Positions 1 to 6,742 of a stretch of 22,083 nucleotides of DNA are shown one piece after another. Under the pieces are notes generated by a model. The model did no database searches, was not told the DNA's origin, and was given only the letters and a program-made list of their open reading frames with translations. The DNA comes from Candidatus Colwellbacteria bacterium RIFCSPLOWO2_02_FULL_44_20b. Lineage in GTDB: Bacteria > Patescibacteriota > Minisyncoccia > UBA6257 > Colwellbacteraceae. Location: the NCBI GenBank assembly GCA_001817765.1, contig MHIZ01000020.1, positions 363 through 22,445 of the forward strand, read 5' to 3'. A program made the translations under genes and the position numbers. How positions within the stretch are numbered: the stretch's first letter is position 1; each line of letters opens with the position of its first letter.

Positions 1-504
1 TCCTAAGTACTGAGCCGCGCTTGGAAATGAAACACCGACAACCCGCGCGAATCGTGCTGAAAGACGCGTTGTAAGACTCGGCACCGTATCAGACTCGTGC
101 ACGATAACTGGAATACGATAGAACCGCGCCGCGAGAATAACAGGAAACGCGCTCGGTCCCCCTTTCGAAAAGACAATATCCGGCATAAAACGAAAAACCC
201 TGCCAAACGCTTCACAAAGACCAAGTAAGAATCGAAACACTTCAAGAAGATTCAAAAGCGAAAAGTACCGCCTGATCTTGCTTTCAAAAATATGATGAAC
301 AGGTATCGAAGCATCCTCAAAAACTTTTTTATAGTCCCCCGCCGCGCCCATATAATGGAGCACTAAAGAAAACGATTTTCCCAAAGTAAGCCGCCGAAGC
401 TCTTCTGCGACAGCTAAAAGTGGATACACATGCCCTCCGGTCCCGCCACCGGTCAAAAGCACGCGAAATTCATTAGGTTGTGGTTGTGAAGTATGGTTAT
501 CCAC
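1..504 (-). CDS. murG: MurG, UDP-GlcNAc:lipid I N-acetylglucosaminyltransferase (N-terminal part, cut by window edge)
   Basis: MurG adds GlcNAc from UDP-GlcNAc to lipid I at the inner face of the membrane, making lipid II for peptidoglycan. The 168 visible residues show the family's glycine-rich loop near the N-terminus (LLTGGGTGGHVYP, about residues 16-28). They also show the end of the N-terminal Rossmann domain: MPDIVFSKGGPSAFPV, then VHESDTVPSLTTRL, matching the family GGY...P and VLHEQN regions. The frame runs off position 1, so the UDP-GlcNAc-binding C-terminal domain (about half of a ~355-residue protein) lies outside. I chose the GTG at 504-502; it overlaps the ftsW stop by 8 nt, which implies translational coupling. 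No Shine-Dalgarno site is obvious. The order ftsW-murG matches the classical dcw cluster, so the identification is firm. Confidence 0.93.
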   Translation of the reverse strand, partial: MDNHTSQPQPNEFRVLLTGGGTGGHVYPLLAVAEELRRLTLGKSFSLVLHYMGAAGDYKKVFEDASIPVHHIFESKIRRYFSLLNLLEVFRFLLGLCEAFGRVFRFMPDIVFSKGGPSAFPVILAARFYRIPVIVHESDTVPSLTTRLSARFARVVGVSFPSAAQYLG

Positions 505-1624
505 GGTTGCGTGAAATATTAAGCATAATACCGGCCATTGTCATAAAAACCGCGAGTGCCGTTCCTCCATAGCTGATAAACGGAAGCGGTACGCCTGTCA
601 AAGGAACAAGTCCCGCGTTGCCGCCGATATGAATAAACGCCTGGAGCCCGATAAGCGAAGCGAAACCGACAAGTAAAAGTTTTCCAAAACGATCATTCGT
701 ATTTCTAGCTAGTATAAAACTTCGAAGTACTAAAAACAAAAACATAAGCGTTACAAAAACGCTTCCGATAAATCCCCATTCTTCGGCAATGATCGCAAAA
801 ATAGAATCCCCAATGCGTTCAGGAAGGTATCGTTTAGAAAGTGACTCGCCGTAACCAACGCCTGTAAGTCCCCCGGATCCGATAACCGTAAGCGCCTGAT
901 TCACTTGATACGCGTCCCCGGAGAGATCTTTATGAGGTTCAAGAAATGTCTGAATACGCCGAAGCCTGTAATCATCGGCAACACTTCCCTTATTAAGATA
1001 CACAAACCCGAAAAGAAGTGTCGCGGCAACAAGAATAGCTCCAAAGATATAAAAAATATAAGCCCGTTTAACGCCACCGACAAAATACATCGCGAGCGTA
1101 ATCGCCGTAATCATAAGAGTTGCGCTCGTCGAACTTTGTTCCAAAAGAAGAAAAGCCACAAAGCCTACGATAAGAAGAAACGGAAAAAAGCCTTCGGAAA
1201 AACTCGTTGTTCGGGCAAGACTCGAGCTTGAAAGCCAAGCCGCGATATAAATAATAAATGCGAGTTTTAAAAATTCTGACGGCTGAAATGTGATTGGTCC
1301 AAGCGTAAGCCATCGTTGAGCAACGCCCGAACTCATTCCAAAGGAAGGCAAGAGCACAAGGATAAGCGTAATAATACTAAGAAGTAAAAGGAAAAATGCA
1401 ATCTTCCTAAAGTGTTTGTAATTAAGAAACCACGCGCATACTACAAATCCGACAATGCCGATGCTAAAGCCGTACAAAAGCTGATGCTTCAGATAATAGT
1501 AGGGATCATCAAACCGCTCTTGTCCAAGGTCTGACGACGCGCTCCCCAACATCGCGAGACCAAATACGGTTAAGAGAATAAATGTAAGAAAAAGAAGTAT
1601 ATCAATGCGTTGTCGTCTAATCAT
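497..1624 (-). CDS. ftsW: FtsW/SpoVE-type SEDS peptidoglycan glycosyltransferase
   Basis: SEDS-family integral membrane protein of 375 aa that polymerises lipid II at the septum, normally with a class B PBP. The translation is hydrophobic throughout, with about ten membrane segments. It carries family signatures: QRWLTLGPITFQPSEFLKLA (residues 103-122), YQVNQALTVIGSGGLTGVGYG (about 239-259), the catalytic-Asp loop PERIGDSIFAIIAEEWG (Asp273 likely the catalytic residue) and the C-terminal GVPLPFISYGGTA. The region corresponding to the usual QPD motif reads EQSSTSA, a divergence. The start overlaps the upstream amidohydrolase stop by 8 nt and the stop overlaps murG by 8 nt, so the three form one unit. 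FtsW is preferred over RodA because of the murG neighbour; sequence alone separates the two less surely. Confidence 0.92.
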   Translation of the reverse strand: MIRRQRIDILLFLTFILLTVFGLAMLGSASSDLGQERFDDPYYYLKHQLLYGFSIGIVGFVVCAWFLNYKHFRKIAFFLLLLSIITLILVLLPSFGMSSGVAQRWLTLGPITFQPSEFLKLAFIIYIAAWLSSSSLARTTSFSEGFFPFLLIVGFVAFLLLEQSSTSATLMITAITLAMYFVGGVKRAYIFYIFGAILVAATLLFGFVYLNKGSVADDYRLRRIQTFLEPHKDLSGDAYQVNQALTVIGSGGLTGVGYGESLSKRYLPERIGDSIFAIIAEEWGFIGSVFVTLMFLFLVLRSFILARNTNDRFGKLLLVGFASLIGLQAFIHIGGNAGLVPLTGVPLPFISYGGTALAVFMTMAGIMLNISRNRG

Positions 1625-3116
1625 TGTGCCGTAAAACTTTCCCCTCTAAGGCGCCCTCTCTATACGTTCCGTTTTCTACGACAAGTTCGCCATTTACAAT
1701 AACATTCTGAATAACTGCGTTTTTAAAAACAACAAGATCAGCGATTTTTTTCTCTTGAAGAACGCCGCGATCTTTAAGATTAAGTTTCTCCGCCGGAAAT
1801 GAAGTGATTTTCTTAATGGCTTCGTGAAGGGGCATTAGTTTATCCCGAAGAGCGATTTGAAGAAACTTTGGAAATGTTTTAAGCGAACGTTCGTGCTGAA
1901 GCGAATGTTCTCCCTTCGGCAAACTGCTTCCATTTGAAGCGATAAAACAACGAGAATGATGAAGCGTCTCAAGAACAACTTCAAAATTAATATTTTTGTA
2001 GAAAACAATCCCTCGAAGATTCAACATCTGGAGTACTTTAAGAAGCGCTTGTCCCGCGCTCATTTCCTGGTTTCGGGCGATTGAAGCGAGTGTTTTGCCG
2101 ATAAGAAAATCGTTGCGTGGAGCACTCGCGATCGTAATGTCTTCGGCCTTCATTTCTCTCAAATCAGCAATAATTTTTGCCGCCAGTTCGGGATCTGTGA
2201 TGTTCTTCATCATAGTCTCAGTATTTCCCTGAGCCCAGAGAGGCAAAAGCGTGTAAATCGGACTCGCGCTCGTATCATAAGGGTACATATCAAAATAAAC
2301 CGGAGCTGAACCGGATTTTCCTTCAAGAAGCTGAAGGCTTTCGTGATATTCTTTCTCAAAACCAATAAGCGGCTTGAAGTGGCTAATAATAGTTGTAACG
2401 TGAGTTTCGTCCGCCGCTGTGACCGTCTCACGGACAGAATCAAGCAAACCCTCTGACTCGCTTCGTAAATGAGTCGCGTAAATTCCTTTAAAGTCGGCGA
2501 CAATCTGAAGAAGAGCTTTAATTTCTTTATAGGGAGTACCCCGTCCATGAACATATCCAAGGCCTGTTGAAAGCCCAAAGGCGCCTTCTTCAAGTGCTCT
2601 TTGAAGAACCTTTCTAAAAACCGCGAGCTCCGGCTTTGTAAGTTCTCGCTGTCCCTGAGCAGTCAGCGATCGACGAACCGTGGAATGTCCGACAAATGTA
2701 CCGAAATTAACACCAATCCTCCGGCGCTCTAGGACAGCAAGAAATTCCGCGACCGTATGCCAGTCAACATTAATAAGATCCGGATCCGCCCACTTGCGAA
2801 CTGATTCAAGCGTTCCGTAAAGAAGTGGCGCGAGCGAAGAACCGCAATGCCCGCCGATGATTGTCGTAACCCCCTGAAGCAAAAAATCTTTCTGGCTCGG
2901 GTTTGTGAAAAGGCTGAGATAATGATCAGCGTCAGTATTAACATCGATAAATCCGGGCGCGATATACATCCCCGCCGCCTCGATTATATGATCAGCGTTG
3001 CGTTTTCCTAAGTTTCCGATAGCCGAAATTCGGTCAGACTGAACAAGAGCGTCAGCCTGATACGACGGCTTGCCGGTACCATCAAGAACTTGTGCCCCCC
3101 GAATAAGAATACTCAC
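1617..3116 (-). CDS. D-aminoacylase / N-acyl-D-amino-acid deacylase family amidohydrolase with altered metal site
   Basis: Amidohydrolase-superfamily protein (499 aa). Relatives hydrolyse N-acyl-D-amino acids, which would fit salvage of D-amino acids from wall turnover. Seen: an N-terminal beta-sandwich part (residues 1-55), then APGFID, GVTTIIGGHCGSS (Cys91), YATHLRSES (His216), ISHFKPL (His246) and the C-terminal small-domain strand KIADLVVFKN. Cys91, His216 and His246 match the tight (beta) metal site of characterised D-aminoacylases. However, the usual HxH after PGFID reads Asn60-Thr-Asp62, and the usual catalytic Asp in the SDG motif reads Asn395 (ASNGSS). Activity may therefore be changed or lost. 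The start is GTG at 3116; an extended -10 box ends 6 nt upstream, with no Shine-Dalgarno site, which suggests a leaderless message. It sits directly upstream of ftsW and murG. Confidence 0.8.
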   Translation of the reverse strand: MSILIRGAQVLDGTGKPSYQADALVQSDRISAIGNLGKRNADHIIEAAGMYIAPGFIDVNTDADHYLSLFTNPSQKDFLLQGVTTIIGGHCGSSLAPLLYGTLESVRKWADPDLINVDWHTVAEFLAVLERRRIGVNFGTFVGHSTVRRSLTAQGQRELTKPELAVFRKVLQRALEEGAFGLSTGLGYVHGRGTPYKEIKALLQIVADFKGIYATHLRSESEGLLDSVRETVTAADETHVTTIISHFKPLIGFEKEYHESLQLLEGKSGSAPVYFDMYPYDTSASPIYTLLPLWAQGNTETMMKNITDPELAAKIIADLREMKAEDITIASAPRNDFLIGKTLASIARNQEMSAGQALLKVLQMLNLRGIVFYKNINFEVVLETLHHSRCFIASNGSSLPKGEHSLQHERSLKTFPKFLQIALRDKLMPLHEAIKKITSFPAEKLNLKDRGVLQEKKIADLVVFKNAVIQNVIVNGELVVENGTYREGALEGKVLRHND

Positions 3117-3122
3117 GTAGTA

Positions 3123-3131
3123 AGTATACCA
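3123..3131 (-). promoter_or_regulatory. Extended -10 promoter for the amidohydrolase-ftsW-murG unit
   Basis: On the minus strand TGG-TATACT forms an extended -10 (TGnTATACT). Six bases separate it from the GTG at 3116, which places the expected +1 on the start codon itself. No convincing -35 is visible, as is usual for extended -10 promoters. The gap to the upstream dacA stop (52 bp) is the only sizeable one in this gene run. Confidence 0.5.
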
Positions 3132-3168
3132 CCGAAAAGTTCTAAAAGACTGTGGAGTAAGTTAGAAA

Positions 3169-4113
3169 TTAGAAAACAAAGGTTGTTTGAATCCACGAAA
3201 GCAGTTTTTCGGTCTCCAAAAAACGATCTTCTGTTCCAAAAACAACAATAAGAAGCTTTTGTGACTTATGAGAAAACACCGAAACAAGATTTTGCCGTGC
3301 TTCGTCAATATAGCCCGTTTTCCCGCCAAGAAAATCTTTCCGTCCTGCAAAGCGGTTAATCGCCGCGACAGATCGGCTTTTGCGTGAAACCTCTTCATAA
3401 AGATTGGTTTTCTTTTCTTTCGTAATCGCGAAAAGATCCGGATGTGTTTCTAAAATGTAACGTGTAAGTTTTTGAACGTCGTACGCCGTTGATTGATTTA
3501 AAACTGAAAGCCCAGCCGGATCAACAAAGGTTGTCTCCTGCATCTGGAGCGTTGCCGCGAGATTATTCATCTCCGCGAGAAATGTATCGTAGCCGTAAGC
3601 GTGAGCAAGCGCGTACGCCGCGTCATTCGACGAAGCCACAAGAAGCGCCTCGATAAGATCATAAACTGCGAACTTTTCCCCGGCTGTGAAATTTCCTGCC
3701 GCTCCTTCTATTTGAACCGCCTCTTCCGTGATGACTACGTCCGTCTCAAGACCAAGTTTCTCTTTGGCAACAACCGCGGTCATCAACTTTGTAAGAGATG
3801 CTAAAGGCCACGGGCGGTCCGCTTTGAATTCAAAAAGAATCGCTCCCGTTGTCATATTTTTCACAAGCGCCGCCTCAACATTCAAATCAGGTACGCCAAG
3901 ATCACCGACAAGTATGGGCTGCGGTGGTGGCCCTCCTTCTCCAAGAAGCGCCAGGTTTTGAATCGAAGTCGATTGGATAAGTGCCGGCTGAAGCGGCGGC
4001 GGAATTTCTGATGACGAAGAATCAAGATGCGGCAAAAGAAAGTCCTTATTCAAAAAAACCGCGACAAGCACGACAACCGTAAAAATAAGCGCGTTACGCC
4101 TGAACTGGTTCAT
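3169..4113 (-). CDS. D-alanyl-D-alanine carboxypeptidase, peptidase S11 (PBP5/DacA-like)
   Basis: Serine D,D-carboxypeptidase that trims the terminal D-Ala of peptidoglycan stem peptides on the outer face of the membrane. From the ATG at 4113 it is 314 aa: a basic N-terminus, one membrane segment (about residues 8-22), a Pro/Ser-rich linker (about 31-70), then the S11 domain. The catalytic motifs are intact: SxxK at Ser106-LT-Lys109 (LASLTKLM), SxN at 161-163 (ASSNDAA) and KTG at 265-267 (GGKTGYID). An in-frame start exists at 4230, but it would add 39 residues with no signal character and lie deep inside scpB, so the start before MNQFRRNALIF is preferred. It still overlaps the scpB 3' end by 20 nt. 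The C-terminal PBP5 beta domain is missing; the protein ends soon after the catalytic domain. Confidence 0.92.
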   Translation of the reverse strand: MNQFRRNALIFTVVVLVAVFLNKDFLLPHLDSSSSEIPPPLQPALIQSTSIQNLALLGEGGPPPQPILVGDLGVPDLNVEAALVKNMTTGAILFEFKADRPWPLASLTKLMTAVVAKEKLGLETDVVITEEAVQIEGAAGNFTAGEKFAVYDLIEALLVASSNDAAYALAHAYGYDTFLAEMNNLAATLQMQETTFVDPAGLSVLNQSTAYDVQKLTRYILETHPDLFAITKEKKTNLYEEVSRKSRSVAAINRFAGRKDFLGGKTGYIDEARQNLVSVFSHKSQKLLIVVFGTEDRFLETEKLLSWIQTTFVF

Positions 4114-4675
4114 TGGGTGATGAAGTAGGTGAAGATTGGGCGTTTCGATACGCCGCGACAAGTTCTTGATACTTCGTATATTCGGGAAGTCCCGAAACCG
4201 AAGAAACACCAAGATGTCGAAGAAAATCAAAAGTCACTTGATACAAAAAAGCACTTTGTCGTCGAGGATCCTGGAAACGTTCAATAAGTCCTCGCATAAG
4301 AAGACTGCGTAATATAAACGAGCTGTTCACGCCCCGAACGTAATCAATAAAAGCCCTGCCGCACGGTCCCGCGTACGCGATAATCGAAAGTGTTTCAAGC
4401 GCTGCCGGTGTAACATCTTCGCTAAGTTCCCGTTTCAAGATATTCGAAAGCAAAGAACTAAAATCCGGTTTCGTACCAAGCTGTACGCGTTTATCGTAAG
4501 TAAAAAGCATAAGTCCCCTCCCCTCTGTTTTAAGATCATTCGAAAGTAGGTCTAAAGTTTTTAAAACAGTTACTTCGTCTGTCTGGAGCGCCTCGGCGAT
4601 CTTTTTGATCGTGATCGGTTCGCCATAAATAAAGAGAAGTGCTTCAATTCCTGCTTTGAGATTTTCCTCTGTCAT
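4094..4675 (-). CDS. scpB: ScpB, segregation and condensation protein B
   Basis: Kleisin-associated winged-helix (kite) subunit of the SMC-ScpAB condensin, acting on the nucleoid in chromosome compaction and segregation. The 193 residues match the family in length and layout. There is an N-terminal winged helix (LKAGIEALLFIYGEPITIKKIAEAL, given here as residues 6-30 with key part EALLF..GEPI) and a second winged helix containing TPAALETLSIIAYAGP and RGVNSSFILRSLLMRGLI, which are the most conserved ScpB stretches. The C-terminal tail is Ser/Pro-rich and probably disordered. Its ATG overlaps the scpA stop by 4 nt (ATGA), indicating translational coupling and balanced subunit supply. Its 3' end overlaps dacA by 20 nt. 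Confidence 0.94.
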   Translation of the reverse strand: MTEENLKAGIEALLFIYGEPITIKKIAEALQTDEVTVLKTLDLLSNDLKTEGRGLMLFTYDKRVQLGTKPDFSSLLSNILKRELSEDVTPAALETLSIIAYAGPCGRAFIDYVRGVNSSFILRSLLMRGLIERFQDPRRQSAFLYQVTFDFLRHLGVSSVSGLPEYTKYQELVAAYRNAQSSPTSSPNEPVQA

Positions 4676-5379
4676 AAAGAAGTATTTTTGATTATATGAA
4701 TATCAGCATCACTATCCTCTTGCTCGATCTTAATAATATTGTCCTTGAAAAGCGTGAGAATCGCAAGAAAGAGTGCGATAATCTCCTCCCGGCTTTTATC
4801 CTCGCTAAGGGAAGAAAAGTTTGAACGAAGCTCACGAGTGATTCGCTCGGTAATTTCTTTGATTTTCTCCTCAACGCTTACAAGAGTAAATTTCAACGAC
4901 TGTGACTCGTGCGTTGTTCGCTCAAGATCGGAAAGAGTCGCCGCAAGCGCACGTAGCATATCGTCCCCCGAGAGCGGTTGTGTTAAAGAAAAAATCGGCG
5001 GAAGGTTGAGAAAAAGAGACCTACTCAAAGAGTGCTCGCCCTGTGTTATAAAGTTCCGCAGATAATTCTGGGCGTTTTTGAATTCGCGATAAAGTTTCAG
5101 TCGCTCCTCAAGATCTTTAATGCTTTCTTCCTCTTCCTCGGTAAACTCAAGTGAGGGAAGGAGTGATTTTGATTTCACAAGAATCAACCGTCCCGCGACC
5201 GATACAAAATCTGCAAGAACTCGCGGATGTACGTCGGTAAGTCCCTGAACGTAGCGCAAAAAATCCGCCGTTACCTCCGCAAGGCTGATAGTGGTAATCT
5301 CAAGTTTTCGCTCCTCAATAAGTTCAAGAAGTTTCGCGAGTGGTCCCGAAAAATTTTGAAGTGTTAGCTCATAACTCAT
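4672..5379 (-). CDS. scpA: ScpA, segregation and condensation protein A (kleisin)
   Basis: Kleisin bridging the SMC heads and binding ScpB in the bacterial condensin. The N-terminus YELTLQNFSGPLAKLLELIEE (residues 3-23; key pattern F-GPL--LL-LI) is the ScpA signature. It is followed by the helix ending ISLAEVTADFLRYV and the VSVAGRLILVKSKSLLP block that contacts the SMC neck. A charged middle region and a C-terminal winged helix (SREEIIALFLAILTLFK) complete a usual-length 235-aa protein. The ATG at 5379, giving MSYELTL, is chosen over a start at 5412 because homologues begin close to YEL. Either start overlaps the upstream LDT fusion gene; with 5379 the overlap is 11 nt. No Shine-Dalgarno site is visible, so coupling is likely. 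An SMC gene is not in the window. Confidence 0.92.
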   Translation of the reverse strand: MSYELTLQNFSGPLAKLLELIEERKLEITTISLAEVTADFLRYVQGLTDVHPRVLADFVSVAGRLILVKSKSLLPSLEFTEEEEESIKDLEERLKLYREFKNAQNYLRNFITQGEHSLSRSLFLNLPPIFSLTQPLSGDDMLRALAATLSDLERTTHESQSLKFTLVSVEEKIKEITERITRELRSNFSSLSEDKSREEIIALFLAILTLFKDNIIKIEQEDSDADIHIIKNTSL

Positions 5380-6742
5380 CCGAAAGAATATAGATTTCCC
5401 GAAGCCAATCAAAGAGTAGGCGCGTATCCTCTGTATAATCCTTTGATCCTAAGATAATAATAACAACTGGACGCGTTTCTCCGCGAACAGGCAACTCAAA
5501 AATAGAAATCGCTGTATTGCCTGCGTCAATTGTCTGCCCTATTTTCCCGCCGCGAAACTCAGAAGTTTCGAGAAGATTATTGAAATTCTTAAGTCCGGAA
5601 AAAGGCAAAGGCCCGTAAAGATCGTACAGTTTACGATTACTGATATTTAAAACAAAACTTCGGTTGAAATAAAGATATTTCGCGAGTTGAAAAAGTTCCC
5701 TGCTTGTCGAAACATTACCTGATTCTTTGCCGGTTGGATCAACAAACCGTGTTTCCCCCATTCCAAGCGCTTTCGCCTTCATATTCATAAGTTCGACGAA
5801 CCGAACAGGCCCCAATCCTCGCGAGAGCGCGAGCGCGGCCTCATTAGAAGATTCAAGAAGCAACGGATACAAAAGACTAAAAGCCGTAACATTCTGTCCC
5901 GTTTTAAGCCGCGGCAATGACGTCGGCGTGATCATCGAATTTGTAATCGTGATATCTTTGGCAAGATTGATGTACTCAGTCGCGACAAGCGCCGTCATAA
6001 GTTTTGTAACTGAAGCAATGGGTAAACTCGTATCTATATCCTCTTCAGCGATAATAACGTTACTCTTGAGATCCGCGACAAGATAGCTTGTCGCGGAGAC
6101 ATTCGGTTTTGAAACTTCGTAACGAAAAGAGTCCGCTTCAAAGTCTTTTTCAAAAATAAGAATAGGCGTCCCAACCTGGACGTTATCATAAACAATTTTC
6201 GCGTCCTCGGTTGAAAGCCTAATGCATCCTCCGGAAAAGTCAGACAGAACGGCTGTGCCATCCGCGTAATACGGCCACCCGTGAATGAAAAAATTACCTT
6301 GAAACGGAATGCTCCACGGCATATAAACCCTACCAATCGAAGAAAAATGCTCCTCCTCCTTGCCCTCAGCTTTATAAAGTCCTGTTGGTGTCTCCCACCA
6401 CGAGCCTTCGCGCCCCTTTGTTTTGATAGGCACGCGCGCCACTTGGTTTCCTTCGCGATAAACAAAAAGTTCCATTGTCGAGAGATTCGCTTCCACAAAA
6501 TTCAGTTTTTCCGAAATAAATTTTTCCCGAACGCTTGCGAAAAAATTAGCGTCCGCAAAACGCGGATCAGCCCCGTATTGAAGCGGCGATACCCCTTCCG
6601 GGCCCTCCGGTAATGTAATATTGTAATCTTCGAGACCAAGCGAATAAATGCTAGGCAAAGCAAATCTGCCGATAATAATGCCGGCAAAAAGAAGAAGAAT
6701 GAACCATAAGGGTAAAGGAAAACTAAAAAATCTTCGCATCAT
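5369..6742 (-). CDS. L,D-transpeptidase (YkuD) fused to a D-Ala-D-Ala carboxypeptidase (S11) domain
   Basis: Membrane-anchored bifunctional wall enzyme candidate, 457 aa. Residues 11-29 form a signal anchor, with the rest expected outside. Residues ~83-197 form a YkuD L,D-transpeptidase domain: ETPTGLY (117-123), His154 (FIHGWPYY) and the Cys173 nucleophile in DFSGGCIRLS. The consensus SHGC His is Gly171 here. Residues ~218-457 form an S11 penicillin-binding domain: SxxK at Ser244-VT-Lys247 (PIASVTKLMT) and SxN at 298-300 (ESSNEAA). The KTG position reads Lys400-Ile-Gly402 (GGKIGQT), so Thr is replaced by Ile, which may weaken carboxypeptidase activity or beta-lactam binding. The ATG overlaps the upstream glycosidase stop as ATGA. 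The second S11 paralogue downstream (3169-4113) keeps all motifs. Domain identities are secure; activity of the S11 half is uncertain. Confidence 0.88.
   Translation of the reverse strand: MMRRFFSFPLPLWFILLLFAGIIIGRFALPSIYSLGLEDYNITLPEGPEGVSPLQYGADPRFADANFFASVREKFISEKLNFVEANLSTMELFVYREGNQVARVPIKTKGREGSWWETPTGLYKAEGKEEEHFSSIGRVYMPWSIPFQGNFFIHGWPYYADGTAVLSDFSGGCIRLSTEDAKIVYDNVQVGTPILIFEKDFEADSFRYEVSKPNVSATSYLVADLKSNVIIAEEDIDTSLPIASVTKLMTALVATEYINLAKDITITNSMITPTSLPRLKTGQNVTAFSLLYPLLLESSNEAALALSRGLGPVRFVELMNMKAKALGMGETRFVDPTGKESGNVSTSRELFQLAKYLYFNRSFVLNISNRKLYDLYGPLPFSGLKNFNNLLETSEFRGGKIGQTIDAGNTAISIFELPVRGETRPVVIIILGSKDYTEDTRLLFDWLREIYILSDEL

Noticed and set aside
905..1231. Plus-strand ORF of 108 aa antisense to ftsW.
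   Set aside because: It is Lys/Arg-rich low-complexity sequence produced by reading a membrane protein gene backwards; ftsW is certain.
2210..2593. Minus-strand 127-aa ORF inside the amidohydrolase gene.
   Set aside because: It is in an alternative frame of a well-supported gene, with no motif or start signal.
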